Part shown: piece after piece, positions 43,380 to 54,320 of the stretch
Layout of the letters: every line of letters begins with the position of its first letter
Position numbering within the stretch: the first letter of the stretch is position 1
Source of the DNA: CAZGQY01 sp964528035
Lineage (GTDB): Bacteria > Pseudomonadota > Gammaproteobacteria > Methylococcales > UBA1147
Reading direction: 5' to 3'
Assembly: GCA_964528035.1 (NCBI GenBank)
Contig: CAZGQY010000005.1
Coordinates: 1-61,558, forward strand
Length of the DNA: 61,558 bases
Made by a program: the position numbers and the translations under genes
The notes under the pieces: generated by a model
Seen by the model: only the letters and a program-made list of their open reading frames with translations
Told to the model about the DNA's origin: nothing
Databases searched by the model: none

Positions 43380-43932
43380 TATTAATGAACTATTGGAGCG
43401 AGTCAAACAAGGAAGGGAATTGACTCATGCAAGCTATGAGCCGATTTATTATCTAGTATTTCAGCCATCTCTAATATTGGAAGTAAAACGTCAAATGCCA
43501 GCTTGGATTGCAAAACTAAAAAATGATGGGTGGGTAGTCCATTTGTTTTCTATAAAAGAAAATATTGGCGAAATTTTAAAATCAGCAACTCAAAGAAATA
43601 TTTGGTTGAAAGCAGATGAAAAGGCTCCGACAAAATGGCAAAAAACTAATCAGTCTCTTGCTAATACAGTGACAAATGGTTCTCTATGCTCAAAACTTGA
43701 AGAAAAACTTAATAGCCTTTCAGGAAAGGAGAATGAGATTTTATTGGTTGTCGATTTAGAAGCTCTTCATCCTTATATTCGAATTGGAGCTATAGAAAGT
43801 CAACTTCAAGGGATCTTTTGTGTGCCGACAGTTTTTTTCTATCCAGGTGAAAGAACAGGTAAAACAAGGTTGAAGTTCTTAGGTTTTTATCCTGAGGACG
43901 GCAATTACCGATCAATGCATGTTGGGGGATGA
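43360..43932 (+). CDS. brxB: BREX protein BrxB (DUF1788)
   Basis: 190 residues, the normal length. EPIYYLVFQPSLILEVKRQM near the start, ILLVVDLEALHPYIRIGAIE and a conserved end VFFYPGERTGKTRLKFLGFY mark DUF1788. BrxB has a P-loop-like fold without nucleotide motifs and works with PglZ. Starts inside brxA; brxC follows after 23 bases. Confidence 0.85.
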   Translation: MSSLKTDINELLERVKQGRELTHASYEPIYYLVFQPSLILEVKRQMPAWIAKLKNDGWVVHLFSIKENIGEILKSATQRNIWLKADEKAPTKWQKTNQSLANTVTNGSLCSKLEEKLNSLSGKENEILLVVDLEALHPYIRIGAIESQLQGIFCVPTVFFYPGERTGKTRLKFLGFYPEDGNYRSMHVGG

Positions 43933-43955
43933 CCTTGGTTAAAGGTGGTTGAAAT

Positions 43956-46900
43956 ATGGATACTATTAAATTGCTCTTCGATCCTAGTAAAGATATTTAT
44001 CGAACTATAGAAAAAGTCATCACATACAATGTAGCCCAGGATATCAGGCTCAAAACTGAAGTCTCTGAATATGTTGTAACAGAGAGTATTGAGAATCAGT
44101 TTGAAAAGCTTTTGACAAAAATGCAAAATGCGATGGATTTTTCAGGTGAAAACGAAATCGGAGTGTGGGTTTCTGGATTTTATGGTTCTGGTAAGAGTTC
44201 CTTCACTAAGTACCTTGGCCTAGCTTTTGATGATCAAATCCAAATTGATGGGGCGCCATTTCTTAATCACCTTCAAAATCGTTTGCGCAAGCCGCAAACA
44301 AAGGCCCTTATCGGGGCCATAACTAAACGTTTTCCGGCGGCAGTTATTATGTTGGATTTAGCAAGTGAGATGCTTGCCGGAGCTACGGGGAAAGAAGTTT
44401 CCACCGTTCTTTTTTATAAAGTACTTCAGTGGGCGGGCTATTCTCAGAATTTAAAAGTGTTTAGGTTTGAGCGTAAACTTGAAGAGGACAATAGATATGA
44501 AGAGTTTAGGAAAAAAGTTAAAGAGAATGCAGATTTAGAATGGCCAAAGATACAAAATGATCCATTGGTAATAGATAGTATAATTCCGGAAATTGCACAT
44601 CAAATTTATCCTGATCTATTTAAAACCCCAACATCGTTTTCAACCGAAACAAGCGAATATATTCAATTTGAAAATGAACGTGTTGAAGAAATGATAGATA
44701 TTGTTCGATCCAGGGGTAAGGATTACATAATCTTTATTGTCGACGAGGTTGGTCAATATGTTGGGTCTTCGCCAAAACTAATACTTAATTTGGACGGTCT
44801 GGCTAAAAATCTAAAGAATATTGGCGCTGGAAAGGTTTGGTTTATAGGTACTGCACAACAAACTCTTACAGAAGATGATCCTAAAGCAGCGCTTAATTCC
44901 CCAGAACTCTACAAGTTAAAAGATCGTTTCCCAATTCAAATAGACTTGGAATCCAGAGATATTAAGGAGATCTGTTATCGGCGATTACTTGGGAAATCAT
45001 CGGATGGAGAAAAACAATTAGGGGATCTTTTTGATACGCATGGCCAAGAGCTTAGATTTAATACAAAATTAAAAGATGCAAAATATTATGACTCAGAATT
45101 TAATAAAGAAACCTTTGTCAATCTTTACCCCTTTTTGCCTTCCCATTTTGATATTCTCCTTCACCTTTTGGGGGCTTTGGCTAAATCCACCGGTGGTATT
45201 GGGCTTAGATCCGCCATTAAAGTAGTTCAAGACATCTTAATTGAAGAAATAGACCATCAAAAGCCTCTAGCGGAATCAACAATTGGTTGTTTAGCTACCA
45301 CAGTTACCATTTATGACTCCTTAGAAAAAGATATAAGGAAGGGTTTTGCGTCTCTCCACCAGGCTGTTGGGAAAGTATTGATTAGGTTCCCCGATTCTGA
45401 AATTCATCAAGATGTAGCCAAAACTGTTGCGATTTTACAAATTCTTTCAAATATGCCCGTATCTTCCCATAATGTCTCAAGCTTAATGCACCCCAGTGTG
45501 ATGGCGGCGTTTCGCAGAGAGGAAATCGAGAAGATAATTAATGATCTTATCAATGATTCTCATATTCCCTTTGGCGAAAAGGATGGAAATCTGGGGTTCT
45601 ATAGCGAAAAGCTACATGATATTGAACAAGAAAGAGCTCAAATTCCGCTACGTTCATCGGAGTCCAGGCGACTATTTAATGAGTTATTAAAGGAAAGTTT
45701 CACGCCGCTTCCTTCTACCCGACTGGATGGAACGTTAGCTGTCACAACGGGGCTAAAGTCAAGAAGCGGTTCTTTTGATGCAAGCTTGGCTGGTGATAGA
45801 GAAGCGATTCAAACCGTAATTGAGCTTGTTGATCCCGGAGATTATGAAACAGGAAAATTAAGATTAATTGAAGATTCTAGACAGTCTACATTCAAAAATG
45901 TAATTTTTCTTTTAGGTCGAAGAATTCCAGAGATAGAAGAAAGAATATCCGAGATATACCGTTGCCGAGAAATTTGCCAGCGTTATAGAAATCAGCCTGA
46001 CCAGGAGGTTAAGGATTATTGCTCAGGACAGTCTGATCGCGCGAATAAATTATCTTTGGAGATCCAACGCCACTTTAAAAGTTGTTTATCAAAAGGTTCT
46101 TTTATTTTTAGAGGGCAAACCACAGCAGTTGAGAGTTTGGATGTAGATGTAATAGAAGCCACTAAAAAATATTTAGGTCAGGTCGTAGGCCAAGTTTTTG
46201 ATAGGTATTCAGAAGCGCCTATTAGGGTTGAAACATCTATTGCTGAAAAGTTTTTAAAATTTGAAAACCTTGCCGCCATGACCTCCAAAGAAGATCCTTT
46301 AGGCCTGGTTAAAATTGTAGGCGGTAGACCAACCATTCACACAGACTACAAGGCCCTTCAAAGCATTCGAGATTATATTGATAGAAATGGAAATATTGAA
46401 GGCCGGAAGTTAATAGATCATTTTACAAGAGATCCTTTTGGATGGTCCCAAGATACTTTACGCTATCTTGTGGCCTCTTTGCTTGTTGGGGGTGAGTTAA
46501 AACTTAAGGTTTCTGGCCATGAAGTTACAGTAAAAGGCCAACAAGCTATCGATGCGTTAAAAACCAATAATACATTCAAGCCAGTTGGGGTTGCTCTTCG
46601 ACAAGAACGGCCATCAAATGAGGTGCTTGCACGTGCCGCTGAACGTTTAACTGATTTAGTGGGGGATACCGTTTTCCCTCTTGAGGATGATATAAGTAAG
46701 GCCTCCGTCAAAAACTTTCCTCAATTACAGTCCCGTTTTGCTCCTTTAGGTGAAAAGCTGACTTCTTTAGGCTTACCAGGAGGAGATCGAATTCAATCTA
46801 TCATTCAAAATATCGCCGATCTTCTTTCGACAGATGCCTCGGATGCTCCTTTGCGATTAGGAGGAGAGCAATCTACCCTTTATGATGATCTTAAGTGGGC

Positions 46901-47573
46901 CAAAGAGATTGATTTGGCGTTTAAGAAGGATGTTGGCGTCACAATTGGAGATCTTCAGGATCATAGGCGTGAGATCCTTGATTTGCCAAGAACAGGTTTG
47001 ACCGGTGAGTTAAAAGATGAACTCAATGAAACACTCGTTCAGTTGTCGGGACTTTTAGCTAAGGAAGATTATTATGATCATATTCCAGATCTAAATACCA
47101 TGCTGACTAATATAAAATCTGTTGCCAGAAAGGCTGTGAGTAAAATGGCTGAGGAGCAGATTAATGTCATTAAGGAATCCCAAGCAGATTTAAGTCAATC
47201 ACCTGAATGGGGGGAGCTGACCCAGGAAGAACAGTTAAATATGCTTAGCCAGTTAGAATCTTTAGAGATCACAGTTACCGAAGACCTAAAAGGTCTTAAG
47301 CAATTGGTTAACCAGGAATTCGTAATCTATTCGGAGTTGGGCGAAATAAAAAATAATATTGAGGAACAAGGCAGAAAACGTCGGCTCGCCCGAATTGAAG
47401 AGGAAAGAGAAAAGGCAAAAAAATCAGGAGAGAGCCTTACGAGAACTTTGAAATTTCCAAAGTCGGTAACAGAGGTCCATCAGCTAGAAGAATTAATTAC
47501 TCAACTTCAGGAAATAAAAAACGATTTAGAGCTATTTAAGGATATTAAAATTAATATCGAGTTTGATGAATAG
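43956..47573 (+). CDS. brxC: BREX ATPase BrxC
   Basis: 1205 residues. Walker A GFYGSGKSSFTKYLG (about 74-88) and Walker B IIFIVDEVGQYVG (about 258-270), followed by LKNIGAGKVWFIGTAQQTL as sensor region. Middle and C-terminal parts are helical, ending in a coiled coil (EEREKAKKSGESLTRTLKFP). BrxC is the large AAA-like ATPase of BREX, thought to form the core of the methylation and defence complex. The stop is three bases before pglX. Confidence 0.9.
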   Translation: MDTIKLLFDPSKDIYRTIEKVITYNVAQDIRLKTEVSEYVVTESIENQFEKLLTKMQNAMDFSGENEIGVWVSGFYGSGKSSFTKYLGLAFDDQIQIDGAPFLNHLQNRLRKPQTKALIGAITKRFPAAVIMLDLASEMLAGATGKEVSTVLFYKVLQWAGYSQNLKVFRFERKLEEDNRYEEFRKKVKENADLEWPKIQNDPLVIDSIIPEIAHQIYPDLFKTPTSFSTETSEYIQFENERVEEMIDIVRSRGKDYIIFIVDEVGQYVGSSPKLILNLDGLAKNLKNIGAGKVWFIGTAQQTLTEDDPKAALNSPELYKLKDRFPIQIDLESRDIKEICYRRLLGKSSDGEKQLGDLFDTHGQELRFNTKLKDAKYYDSEFNKETFVNLYPFLPSHFDILLHLLGALAKSTGGIGLRSAIKVVQDILIEEIDHQKPLAESTIGCLATTVTIYDSLEKDIRKGFASLHQAVGKVLIRFPDSEIHQDVAKTVAILQILSNMPVSSHNVSSLMHPSVMAAFRREEIEKIINDLINDSHIPFGEKDGNLGFYSEKLHDIEQERAQIPLRSSESRRLFNELLKESFTPLPSTRLDGTLAVTTGLKSRSGSFDASLAGDREAIQTVIELVDPGDYETGKLRLIEDSRQSTFKNVIFLLGRRIPEIEERISEIYRCREICQRYRNQPDQEVKDYCSGQSDRANKLSLEIQRHFKSCLSKGSFIFRGQTTAVESLDVDVIEATKKYLGQVVGQVFDRYSEAPIRVETSIAEKFLKFENLAAMTSKEDPLGLVKIVGGRPTIHTDYKALQSIRDYIDRNGNIEGRKLIDHFTRDPFGWSQDTLRYLVASLLVGGELKLKVSGHEVTVKGQQAIDALKTNNTFKPVGVALRQERPSNEVLARAAERLTDLVGDTVFPLEDDISKASVKNFPQLQSRFAPLGEKLTSLGLPGGDRIQSIIQNIADLLSTDASDAPLRLGGEQSTLYDDLKWAKEIDLAFKKDVGVTIGDLQDHRREILDLPRTGLTGELKDELNETLVQLSGLLAKEDYYDHIPDLNTMLTNIKSVARKAVSKMAEEQINVIKESQADLSQSPEWGELTQEEQLNMLSQLESLEITVTEDLKGLKQLVNQEFVIYSELGEIKNNIEEQGRKRRLARIEEEREKAKKSGESLTRTLKFPKSVTEVHQLEELITQLQEIKNDLELFKDIKINIEFDE

Positions 47574-47576
47574 AAT

Positions 47577-50500
47577 ATGGCCTTTGACCAAAGTACCAGA
47601 AACCGTCTTCAGAAGTTTGTTGCGGAATCACGGTTAATTTTAACCAATGAATTCACTCGTCAATTACAAGGTGATTACGGCCTAGACCCCTCTTCAGGAA
47701 CCGTCAGCGATACAGAAAAGTTAACCCACCTAAACGATGCTGACCTGGAGACCGCCCACCTTCTTCGGGATATTTTAAATCACTATTTAGCTTCAAGCCC
47801 ATCGGAGGGCATTAAGCAAGCCCTAAACCGAATTGTCAGGGAACAAGCATTTACAGTTCTTAATCGTCTGTGCGCATTACGCATTGCGGAGGCCAGAGGC
47901 ATTTTAATTGAATCTATTGGTAAAGGATTTAATTCAAAGGGGTTTCAACTATATCAGCGCGTATCGGGAATATCTCTGGGGGAAACCGGGGACACCTATC
48001 GCTGTTATTTGTTCAGCTTGTTCGATGAATTTGCCGTAGATCTCGCGGTTCTCTTCGACCGATTTTCTCCTATGGGAAGGCTGTTTCCAAAAGAATCAGT
48101 TTTGCTGGAAATCTTAGAAGGGATTAATCATACAGAAATTGCTCATCTTTGGGGAGAGGATGAAACCATTGGATGGATCTACCAGTATTTCAATTCCAAG
48201 GAGGAGCGCAAAAAAATGCGGGACGAATCCTCCGCTCCTCGGAATAGCAGGGAATTGGCGGTACGGAATCAATTTTTTACTCCTCGTTATGTGGTCGAGT
48301 TTCTGACAGATAATACCTTGGGGCGAATTTGGCATGAAATGACCAAAGGGCAAACAGCGTTAAAAGAGTTCTGTCAATATTTAGTACGCCGCCCGACCGA
48401 AATATTTTTAGCCGAGGGCGAAATGGGTCCGCCTAAAGAAGATGAGCATGAAGACCTTTCTCAAGAAGAATTGCTCAAACAACCAGTCCATATTCCCCAC
48501 CGTCAACTCAAAGACCCTAGGGAAATACTAATGCTGGATCCTGCTTGTGGGTCTATGCATTTTGGATTATATGCTTTTGACCTTTATGAAAAAATATATG
48601 AGGAAGCCTGGAATTTAGAATTAGGGAAAGGGCCAGAGGTTTTTAAGAGAGGGTTAACCTTGAAGCCATTAACACAAACCTATGAATCGAGGGAGGTCTT
48701 CTTAAAGGAAGTACCCAGGCTAATCATAGAGCATAACATCCACGGAGTAGATATTGATTCCAGGGCTGTGCAAATCGCGGGCCTCTCATTATGGCTAAGG
48801 GCTCACCGTAGTTGGAGTGCTAAGAATTTAGAATATCCAGACCGTCCTCAAATCCGCAAATCAAACATTGTTTGCGCGGAGCCCATGCCTGGGGAAAAAG
48901 AATATTTAAAGGAATTTACCAATAGTCTGAAACCAAAATTATTAGGACAATTGGTGGAAGTGATATTCGACAAAATGCAATTGGCGGGAGAGGCGGGGAG
49001 CTTACTAAAAATTGAAGAGGAAATTAAGGAAGTAATTGCTCGAGCTAAAAAAGAATGGGAAGGGTTAACATTAAAAGCTAAAGACAAGCGAGGTGATGAT
49101 CTTCTATTTACCCAACAAGAATTGGATGAAATAAAAGGAAAAGCTGGTCAAAAGGGTTTGTTTGATCTAAGCGAAATAACTGAAGCTGACTTTTGGGAAC
49201 AAGTTGAACAACTAATTTTCCATGCTTTAAAAGATTATTCGGAAATGGCGGAAGGGGAGTCTACCAACCAGAAACTTTTGTTTGTTGAAGATGCCGCCAG
49301 AGGTTTTGCTTTTATAGATCTCTCCCGAAAACGTTATGATGTTGTATTGATGAATCCACCTTTTGGGGCTCCCTCTGAAAAATCTCTAAACTATATTCAG
49401 GAAAATTACCCTCTAAGTAAGAATGATTTATATGCATCTTTTGTTGAAAATGCCATTGAAATTACTGGTAGAGGTTTTATTGGAACAATTACTTCAAGAA
49501 CAGGTTTTTTTCTATCTCTATTAGAAAAATGGCGAAAGGAGTTAGTTTTCACACATGCTCCTCCAACCATATTTGCAGATCTTGGTGGGGGTGTTTTAGA
49601 GGCGATGGTGGAGACAGCGGCTTATTGTTTATCGAAAAGTAAAATGCCGGAAATGATATTTTTTAGGCAATTGCACGAAGAAAATAAAAATTCCTCTTTA
49701 CATAATTCCATTTCAAAATTAAAGGTTGCGAGTCCTGACAAAAACACATTTATTGCTTCTTTGCGATCAATAGAGATTATTCCTGGAGCCCCATTAGCTT
49801 ATTGGGTCAATGATAAAATAAGGTTTCTTTTTAAAAATAAAAATTTCGACCCAAATTATGGCTCGGTTAGAGTTGGTCTGCAAACTTCGGATGATTTTAG
49901 GTTTCTTCGCCTTTGGTGGGAAGTGGCTCCTGAAAACATACTAAATCAGGAAGGTTATTTAGAGGATAAAAATTTGTCGGAAATTAAAGACTGGGCTTCC
50001 CAAAAGAGTTTAGAGGGCACAATATGGTTTCCTTATGCAAAAGGAGGAGAGTATTCGCCCTTTTTTGCGGATATTCATTTACTTGTAAATTGGAAACACT
50101 TGGGAAGAGAAATGAAAGCATGGGCGGACCCTTTATACGGTAATTCGGGTTGGTCAAGAATTATTAAATCAGTAGAGCATTATTTTCTTCCTGGTATTAC
50201 ATGGCCAAAAGTAACTGTCGCGGGTTTAAGCGCAAGGCCTATGCCGGTTGGGTCAATTTTTTCGGTTGGAGGCTTGGCGGCTTTCCCGAAAGAAAATAAT
50301 AAGGATTTTTGGTTAGCATTTTGCAATTCAAAATTAGGGGAAATATTAATGCGATTGATGGGAGCTTGGCACAATTGGGAAGCTGGAATGATGAAGCGTC
50401 TCCCCCTTCCAAACTCTAATATTTACATATTGTCAAAATCTATGTCTAAATTGGTCGAAAATAGTTCAAAAATTGCAGAAGAACTATCATCTGAAGAAGA

Positions 50501-51785
50501 ATCCCTGCGTAGCGATAATTGGTTGGCAATTGAAGTAAAACTTAGCATTAAAGAAAATTGTGAACTCTTCAATAAATTTAGGGAGGATTATTATAATAAT
50601 CTAAAAATTAATTTATCAAAAATTAATGAATTAGTATATGAAGCCTACAACTTAAATCTTGAAGACCAGGAAATTATTGATGATGCAATTAATAGTGATT
50701 CGAGGTATGTTTGGTCCCTACCGAAAATCACAATCAAAGAACTTGTTAATAGATACTTAGGAATTACTTTGGGTTGCGCTTTTGGGCGGTGGGAAATCAC
50801 ACGGTTTACTTCTAATCGCAAAAAAATAAAGGAAGAAAATGATGACCCTTATTTCCCATTGGCTCCTTGTGCGAAGGGAATGCTAATTAATAAGGATTTT
50901 TTACCAATTAAGCAAGAGGAACTTCCCCCTAATTACCCTGCAATCGTCGAGTGGAATGGAATTATGGTGGATGATGATCTACACAAAGCTAATATTATTT
51001 CAAAACTAAAACAAATTATTGAAATAATTTGGAAAAATAAATCAGAGCAAATTGAATTAGAAATATGTGAAAATCTTGATATCCAAAACATTAATATTTA
51101 CCTTAGCAAGCCTACCGGCTTTTTTGCCGAACACCTAAAGCGCTACTCAAAGAGCCGTCGTCAAGCTCCCATTTATTGGCCTCTTCAGACGCCCTCAATG
51201 TCTTACACCCTCTGGCTTTATTATCATCGGCTAACCGACCAAACTCTCTATATTTGTGTGAATGATTTTGTGGAGCCAAAACTCAAGCAAGTCTTGGAGA
51301 GTTCCACTCATTTACGTCAAAAGACAGGACGGACCCGGCATGAAGAAAAAGAACTGGAAGAATTAATTGATTTGGAGCGTGAATTAAAAGAATTTCTAGG
51401 TGAACTTTTCCGAATCGCTAAGATTTGGAAACCCAGTCTCAATGACGGGGTTCAAATCACTGCTGCTCCTTTATGGAAATTATTTCAACACAAACCATGG
51501 CAGAAAAAACTCAAAGAAACCTGGCAAAAACTCGAAAAGGGAGAGTATGACTGGTCGCATTTGGCATATAGCGCTTGGCCGGAACGAGTCATTAAAAAAA
51601 GTCATAAAGATCGAAGTTTAGCTATTGCCCATGGTTTAGAAAATGATCTCTGGGAAGAGGTAAAGGATAATAAAGGCTCTAAAGGTAAACCAAAATATAA
51701 ATGGGTTCCAAAGGATCTATCCGAAGATGAATTACATGAATTTATCGCATCCAAAATAGCAGAGCAGCAAGGTATGTCAGGATAA
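47577..51785 (+). CDS. pglX: BREX adenine-specific DNA methyltransferase PglX
   Basis: 1402 residues, longer than the 1,200 common in type 1. Methyltransferase motif I LDPACGSMHFGLYAFDL (about 320-336), motif IV VVLMNPPFG (about 590-598), and target-recognition region in the C-terminal half. It methylates the fifth adenine-containing position of a non-palindromic site on one strand and so marks self DNA. Nearly intact spacing to brxC (3 bases) and pglZ (6 bases). No frameshift seen, although pglX is often phase-variable. Confidence 0.9.
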   Translation: MAFDQSTRNRLQKFVAESRLILTNEFTRQLQGDYGLDPSSGTVSDTEKLTHLNDADLETAHLLRDILNHYLASSPSEGIKQALNRIVREQAFTVLNRLCALRIAEARGILIESIGKGFNSKGFQLYQRVSGISLGETGDTYRCYLFSLFDEFAVDLAVLFDRFSPMGRLFPKESVLLEILEGINHTEIAHLWGEDETIGWIYQYFNSKEERKKMRDESSAPRNSRELAVRNQFFTPRYVVEFLTDNTLGRIWHEMTKGQTALKEFCQYLVRRPTEIFLAEGEMGPPKEDEHEDLSQEELLKQPVHIPHRQLKDPREILMLDPACGSMHFGLYAFDLYEKIYEEAWNLELGKGPEVFKRGLTLKPLTQTYESREVFLKEVPRLIIEHNIHGVDIDSRAVQIAGLSLWLRAHRSWSAKNLEYPDRPQIRKSNIVCAEPMPGEKEYLKEFTNSLKPKLLGQLVEVIFDKMQLAGEAGSLLKIEEEIKEVIARAKKEWEGLTLKAKDKRGDDLLFTQQELDEIKGKAGQKGLFDLSEITEADFWEQVEQLIFHALKDYSEMAEGESTNQKLLFVEDAARGFAFIDLSRKRYDVVLMNPPFGAPSEKSLNYIQENYPLSKNDLYASFVENAIEITGRGFIGTITSRTGFFLSLLEKWRKELVFTHAPPTIFADLGGGVLEAMVETAAYCLSKSKMPEMIFFRQLHEENKNSSLHNSISKLKVASPDKNTFIASLRSIEIIPGAPLAYWVNDKIRFLFKNKNFDPNYGSVRVGLQTSDDFRFLRLWWEVAPENILNQEGYLEDKNLSEIKDWASQKSLEGTIWFPYAKGGEYSPFFADIHLLVNWKHLGREMKAWADPLYGNSGWSRIIKSVEHYFLPGITWPKVTVAGLSARPMPVGSIFSVGGLAAFPKENNKDFWLAFCNSKLGEILMRLMGAWHNWEAGMMKRLPLPNSNIYILSKSMSKLVENSSKIAEELSSEEESLRSDNWLAIEVKLSIKENCELFNKFREDYYNNLKINLSKINELVYEAYNLNLEDQEIIDDAINSDSRYVWSLPKITIKELVNRYLGITLGCAFGRWEITRFTSNRKKIKEENDDPYFPLAPCAKGMLINKDFLPIKQEELPPNYPAIVEWNGIMVDDDLHKANIISKLKQIIEIIWKNKSEQIELEICENLDIQNINIYLSKPTGFFAEHLKRYSKSRRQAPIYWPLQTPSMSYTLWLYYHRLTDQTLYICVNDFVEPKLKQVLESSTHLRQKTGRTRHEEKELEELIDLERELKEFLGELFRIAKIWKPSLNDGVQITAAPLWKLFQHKPWQKKLKETWQKLEKGEYDWSHLAYSAWPERVIKKSHKDRSLAIAHGLENDLWEEVKDNKGSKGKPKYKWVPKDLSEDELHEFIASKIAEQQGMSG

Positions 51786-51791
51786 CTTTTT

Positions 51792-54317
51792 ATGTCTATA
51801 GCAAAATTTATTCAAACTCAGGTTTTAATACCGCGCCTAAAGAAAACGGGAGTTTTAGTAGTCTATGATCCCAATAAAGTTTATCGGGAAGTTTGCCTGG
51901 AGTTTAAAGATGATCCATTAAGAAAAATTATTGATACTTCCAAAAGTAGCATTATCAGCCGCGAGAAGGCTTTGGATTGCTTCCAAGAATTGGGGAAATC
52001 TAATGGAAATTTGGAGGGAATGTTGGTTTATGTTCCAGCTGAGCCTCCAATGACAGATGAAGAGAAGCAAAATGATCCGTTTTCTATCTATACTGTTTGT
52101 GGAAGTATGTTTCCTGATGGGGATGGGGATGAGTATATGAATATTTGCATTAAGGCCAAGCCAAATCATGCTACTGAAATCCGAAGAATATTTAATGAGA
52201 ATGCCAATCCTTCTTTTGAAGTCATAGATGCCATAGGCAATGGGAAGGGATGGCCCAATTTACAAGCTATATTGGGAATGAAATCCGCTAATGAAATTCT
52301 TTATGCCCTAATGGCGCCTTCAGAAGAACATAAGACCAAATTAAATTCCCAAGATAGCTGGGTTTCAGAGGCAAAGGATTTATTCAGCACTTGTCTTGGT
52401 TTGAAACTGATTACCAGAGGAAAAACTTGGAATTCGATAGCGGATGAATTGTGGCGTTTTATTTTGTTCAGTGAATTTGTATTCGACCTTCCAGTCACAT
52501 TGCCTGACGCCCTAGAAAACGTTCCTTGTTCGAAAAAAGAGGCCAGGCCAATTATCGATGGATTATGTGATCGGCTTCGCAATGATTCCAGGATTCAAGC
52601 TTTATACCTAGACCGGGCAGAGGCTATAGAGCGGGATTTGTATTTACCCCAACATTGTAAGGATATTAAAGATTTAGGAAACCGAGATACATTTCCCTTT
52701 GAAGAACGTTGTTTTCTTAAATTGGCATTATTGGCGCTTAAGGAAAACAATACGGACAAAGTTCGCACCATAATTAAAGGGCATATGGACTCCGTCTGGT
52801 CAGGCAAAGGGGAAAGTCAAGTTCAATGGGGTCTAGTTAAGGCCGCTTTAAGTTTAGGCGAAGTTTGTGAAGATTTAGGAAGGCAATTGCCTGAGCATAC
52901 CAATAGTATGGAACATCTTGTTAAATTTTATGTTGCCCACCTTAGAGAGGCAGACCGTTTACAAAGGGAGTTTGAGCAATCAATAAGCAATTATATTGAT
53001 GCCCACGGAGAAATGGGGGAGGTAATTGAATCAACTAGGGATCAATATCGCCGGTTGGCGAGTAAGGCCCAAGATGTGTTTATAAGACATTTTGAAAAAA
53101 TTGGATGGCCCCCTATAGGAATGCTATCTAATAACGATGTGTTTGATCAAAAGGTAGCCTCAAAGCTGTCGGAGAGCGGCAAAAAAGTGGCTTTTTTCCT
53201 TGTTGATGCCTTGAGATATGAATTAGGTGTGGCTTTGGAAAAGGAACTGGCTGAGGATTGGCAAGTGGAAATTGAACCTGCATTTGCCCAATTACCAACA
53301 GTGACTAATATAGGGATGGCTAGTTTGTTGCCGAAAGCAAGTAAAGACCTAGTAATTTCGAAGAAAGATAATAAGCCGGTCCCGGTTTTGGCTGAGAAGA
53401 CATTGACAAATGTTAATCAGAGGATGGAGGTTCTTCGCGGTATCTATGGCCAGCGTTTCCAAGAAATGACTCTAAGTAATTTTAAAAAGACTAAGAAACT
53501 TGATGGAACCGCAGACCTCCTGGTGATAAGGAGTGTTGAAATTGATAGTCAGTTGGAGTCGTCTCCAGAAAGTACACTGAATATGATTCATGATTCTTTA
53601 AAACGAATCCGGTTTGCGTGTCATAAACTTCAAAAAATGAAATTTCAAAATATCATTATTGCGACAGACCATGGGTTTTTCTTAAATACGCATACTGAAG
53701 CTGGGGATGTATGTTCGAAACCTTCAGGGAATTGGGTTAATGTTCATGATCGGCTGTTAATGGGAAATGGTTCTGAAAATAGCTCAAACTTTTGCATTTC
53801 TTCTGAGAAGTTAGGTGTCCGAGGGGACTATCCTCAAATATCTGGTCCTAGAGGGTTGGTTCCGTATCGCTCAGGCGTTTCCTATTTTCATGGTGGTGTT
53901 TCATTACAGGAATGTCTGGTGCCCGTTCTTACTTTACGGTTAGGTGAAGAAAAGTCGGAATACAGACAACTAAGCGTTAATTTAAGTTACCGTAATGGGG
54001 CAAAAAAAATAACAACCTACCTCCCTGTATTTGATGTGGTTTGGGATCAGAAAAGCCCCACCATATTTGGATCCGACTCCGATTTTGAAATTATACTTGA
54101 AGCTCACGATAAAAAAGGGAATGTAGTTGGCGAGGCCAAAGCTGGGGGGCCGGTAAACCCTGCTACGGGAACGATATCTCTAAGACCCAACGATCCAATA
54201 AAAGTTACATTAAAAATGCAAGAAGGGCATGAGGGTTCATTTGTTGTCAAAACGATGGATCCAAATACGCTAAAAACTTACGCGAAAATTGATTTAAAAA
54301 CGGATTACAATATCTAA
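51792..54317 (+). CDS. pglZ: BREX alkaline-phosphatase-like protein PglZ
   Basis: 841 residues, type 1 length. The PglZ core has VAFFLVDALRYELGVALEKE (about 468-487), with the first metal Asp and the nucleophile region, and NIIIATDHGFFLNTH (about 619-633), with the metal-binding D-H-G. The N-terminal 400 residues are helical and specific to the BREX-1 form; the C-terminal part is beta-rich. Metal-dependent phosphatase/nuclease essential for defence. Three bases separate it from brxL. Confidence 0.9.
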   Translation: MSIAKFIQTQVLIPRLKKTGVLVVYDPNKVYREVCLEFKDDPLRKIIDTSKSSIISREKALDCFQELGKSNGNLEGMLVYVPAEPPMTDEEKQNDPFSIYTVCGSMFPDGDGDEYMNICIKAKPNHATEIRRIFNENANPSFEVIDAIGNGKGWPNLQAILGMKSANEILYALMAPSEEHKTKLNSQDSWVSEAKDLFSTCLGLKLITRGKTWNSIADELWRFILFSEFVFDLPVTLPDALENVPCSKKEARPIIDGLCDRLRNDSRIQALYLDRAEAIERDLYLPQHCKDIKDLGNRDTFPFEERCFLKLALLALKENNTDKVRTIIKGHMDSVWSGKGESQVQWGLVKAALSLGEVCEDLGRQLPEHTNSMEHLVKFYVAHLREADRLQREFEQSISNYIDAHGEMGEVIESTRDQYRRLASKAQDVFIRHFEKIGWPPIGMLSNNDVFDQKVASKLSESGKKVAFFLVDALRYELGVALEKELAEDWQVEIEPAFAQLPTVTNIGMASLLPKASKDLVISKKDNKPVPVLAEKTLTNVNQRMEVLRGIYGQRFQEMTLSNFKKTKKLDGTADLLVIRSVEIDSQLESSPESTLNMIHDSLKRIRFACHKLQKMKFQNIIIATDHGFFLNTHTEAGDVCSKPSGNWVNVHDRLLMGNGSENSSNFCISSEKLGVRGDYPQISGPRGLVPYRSGVSYFHGGVSLQECLVPVLTLRLGEEKSEYRQLSVNLSYRNGAKKITTYLPVFDVVWDQKSPTIFGSDSDFEIILEAHDKKGNVVGEAKAGGPVNPATGTISLRPNDPIKVTLKMQEGHEGSFVVKTMDPNTLKTYAKIDLKTDYNI

Positions 54318-54320
54318 CCT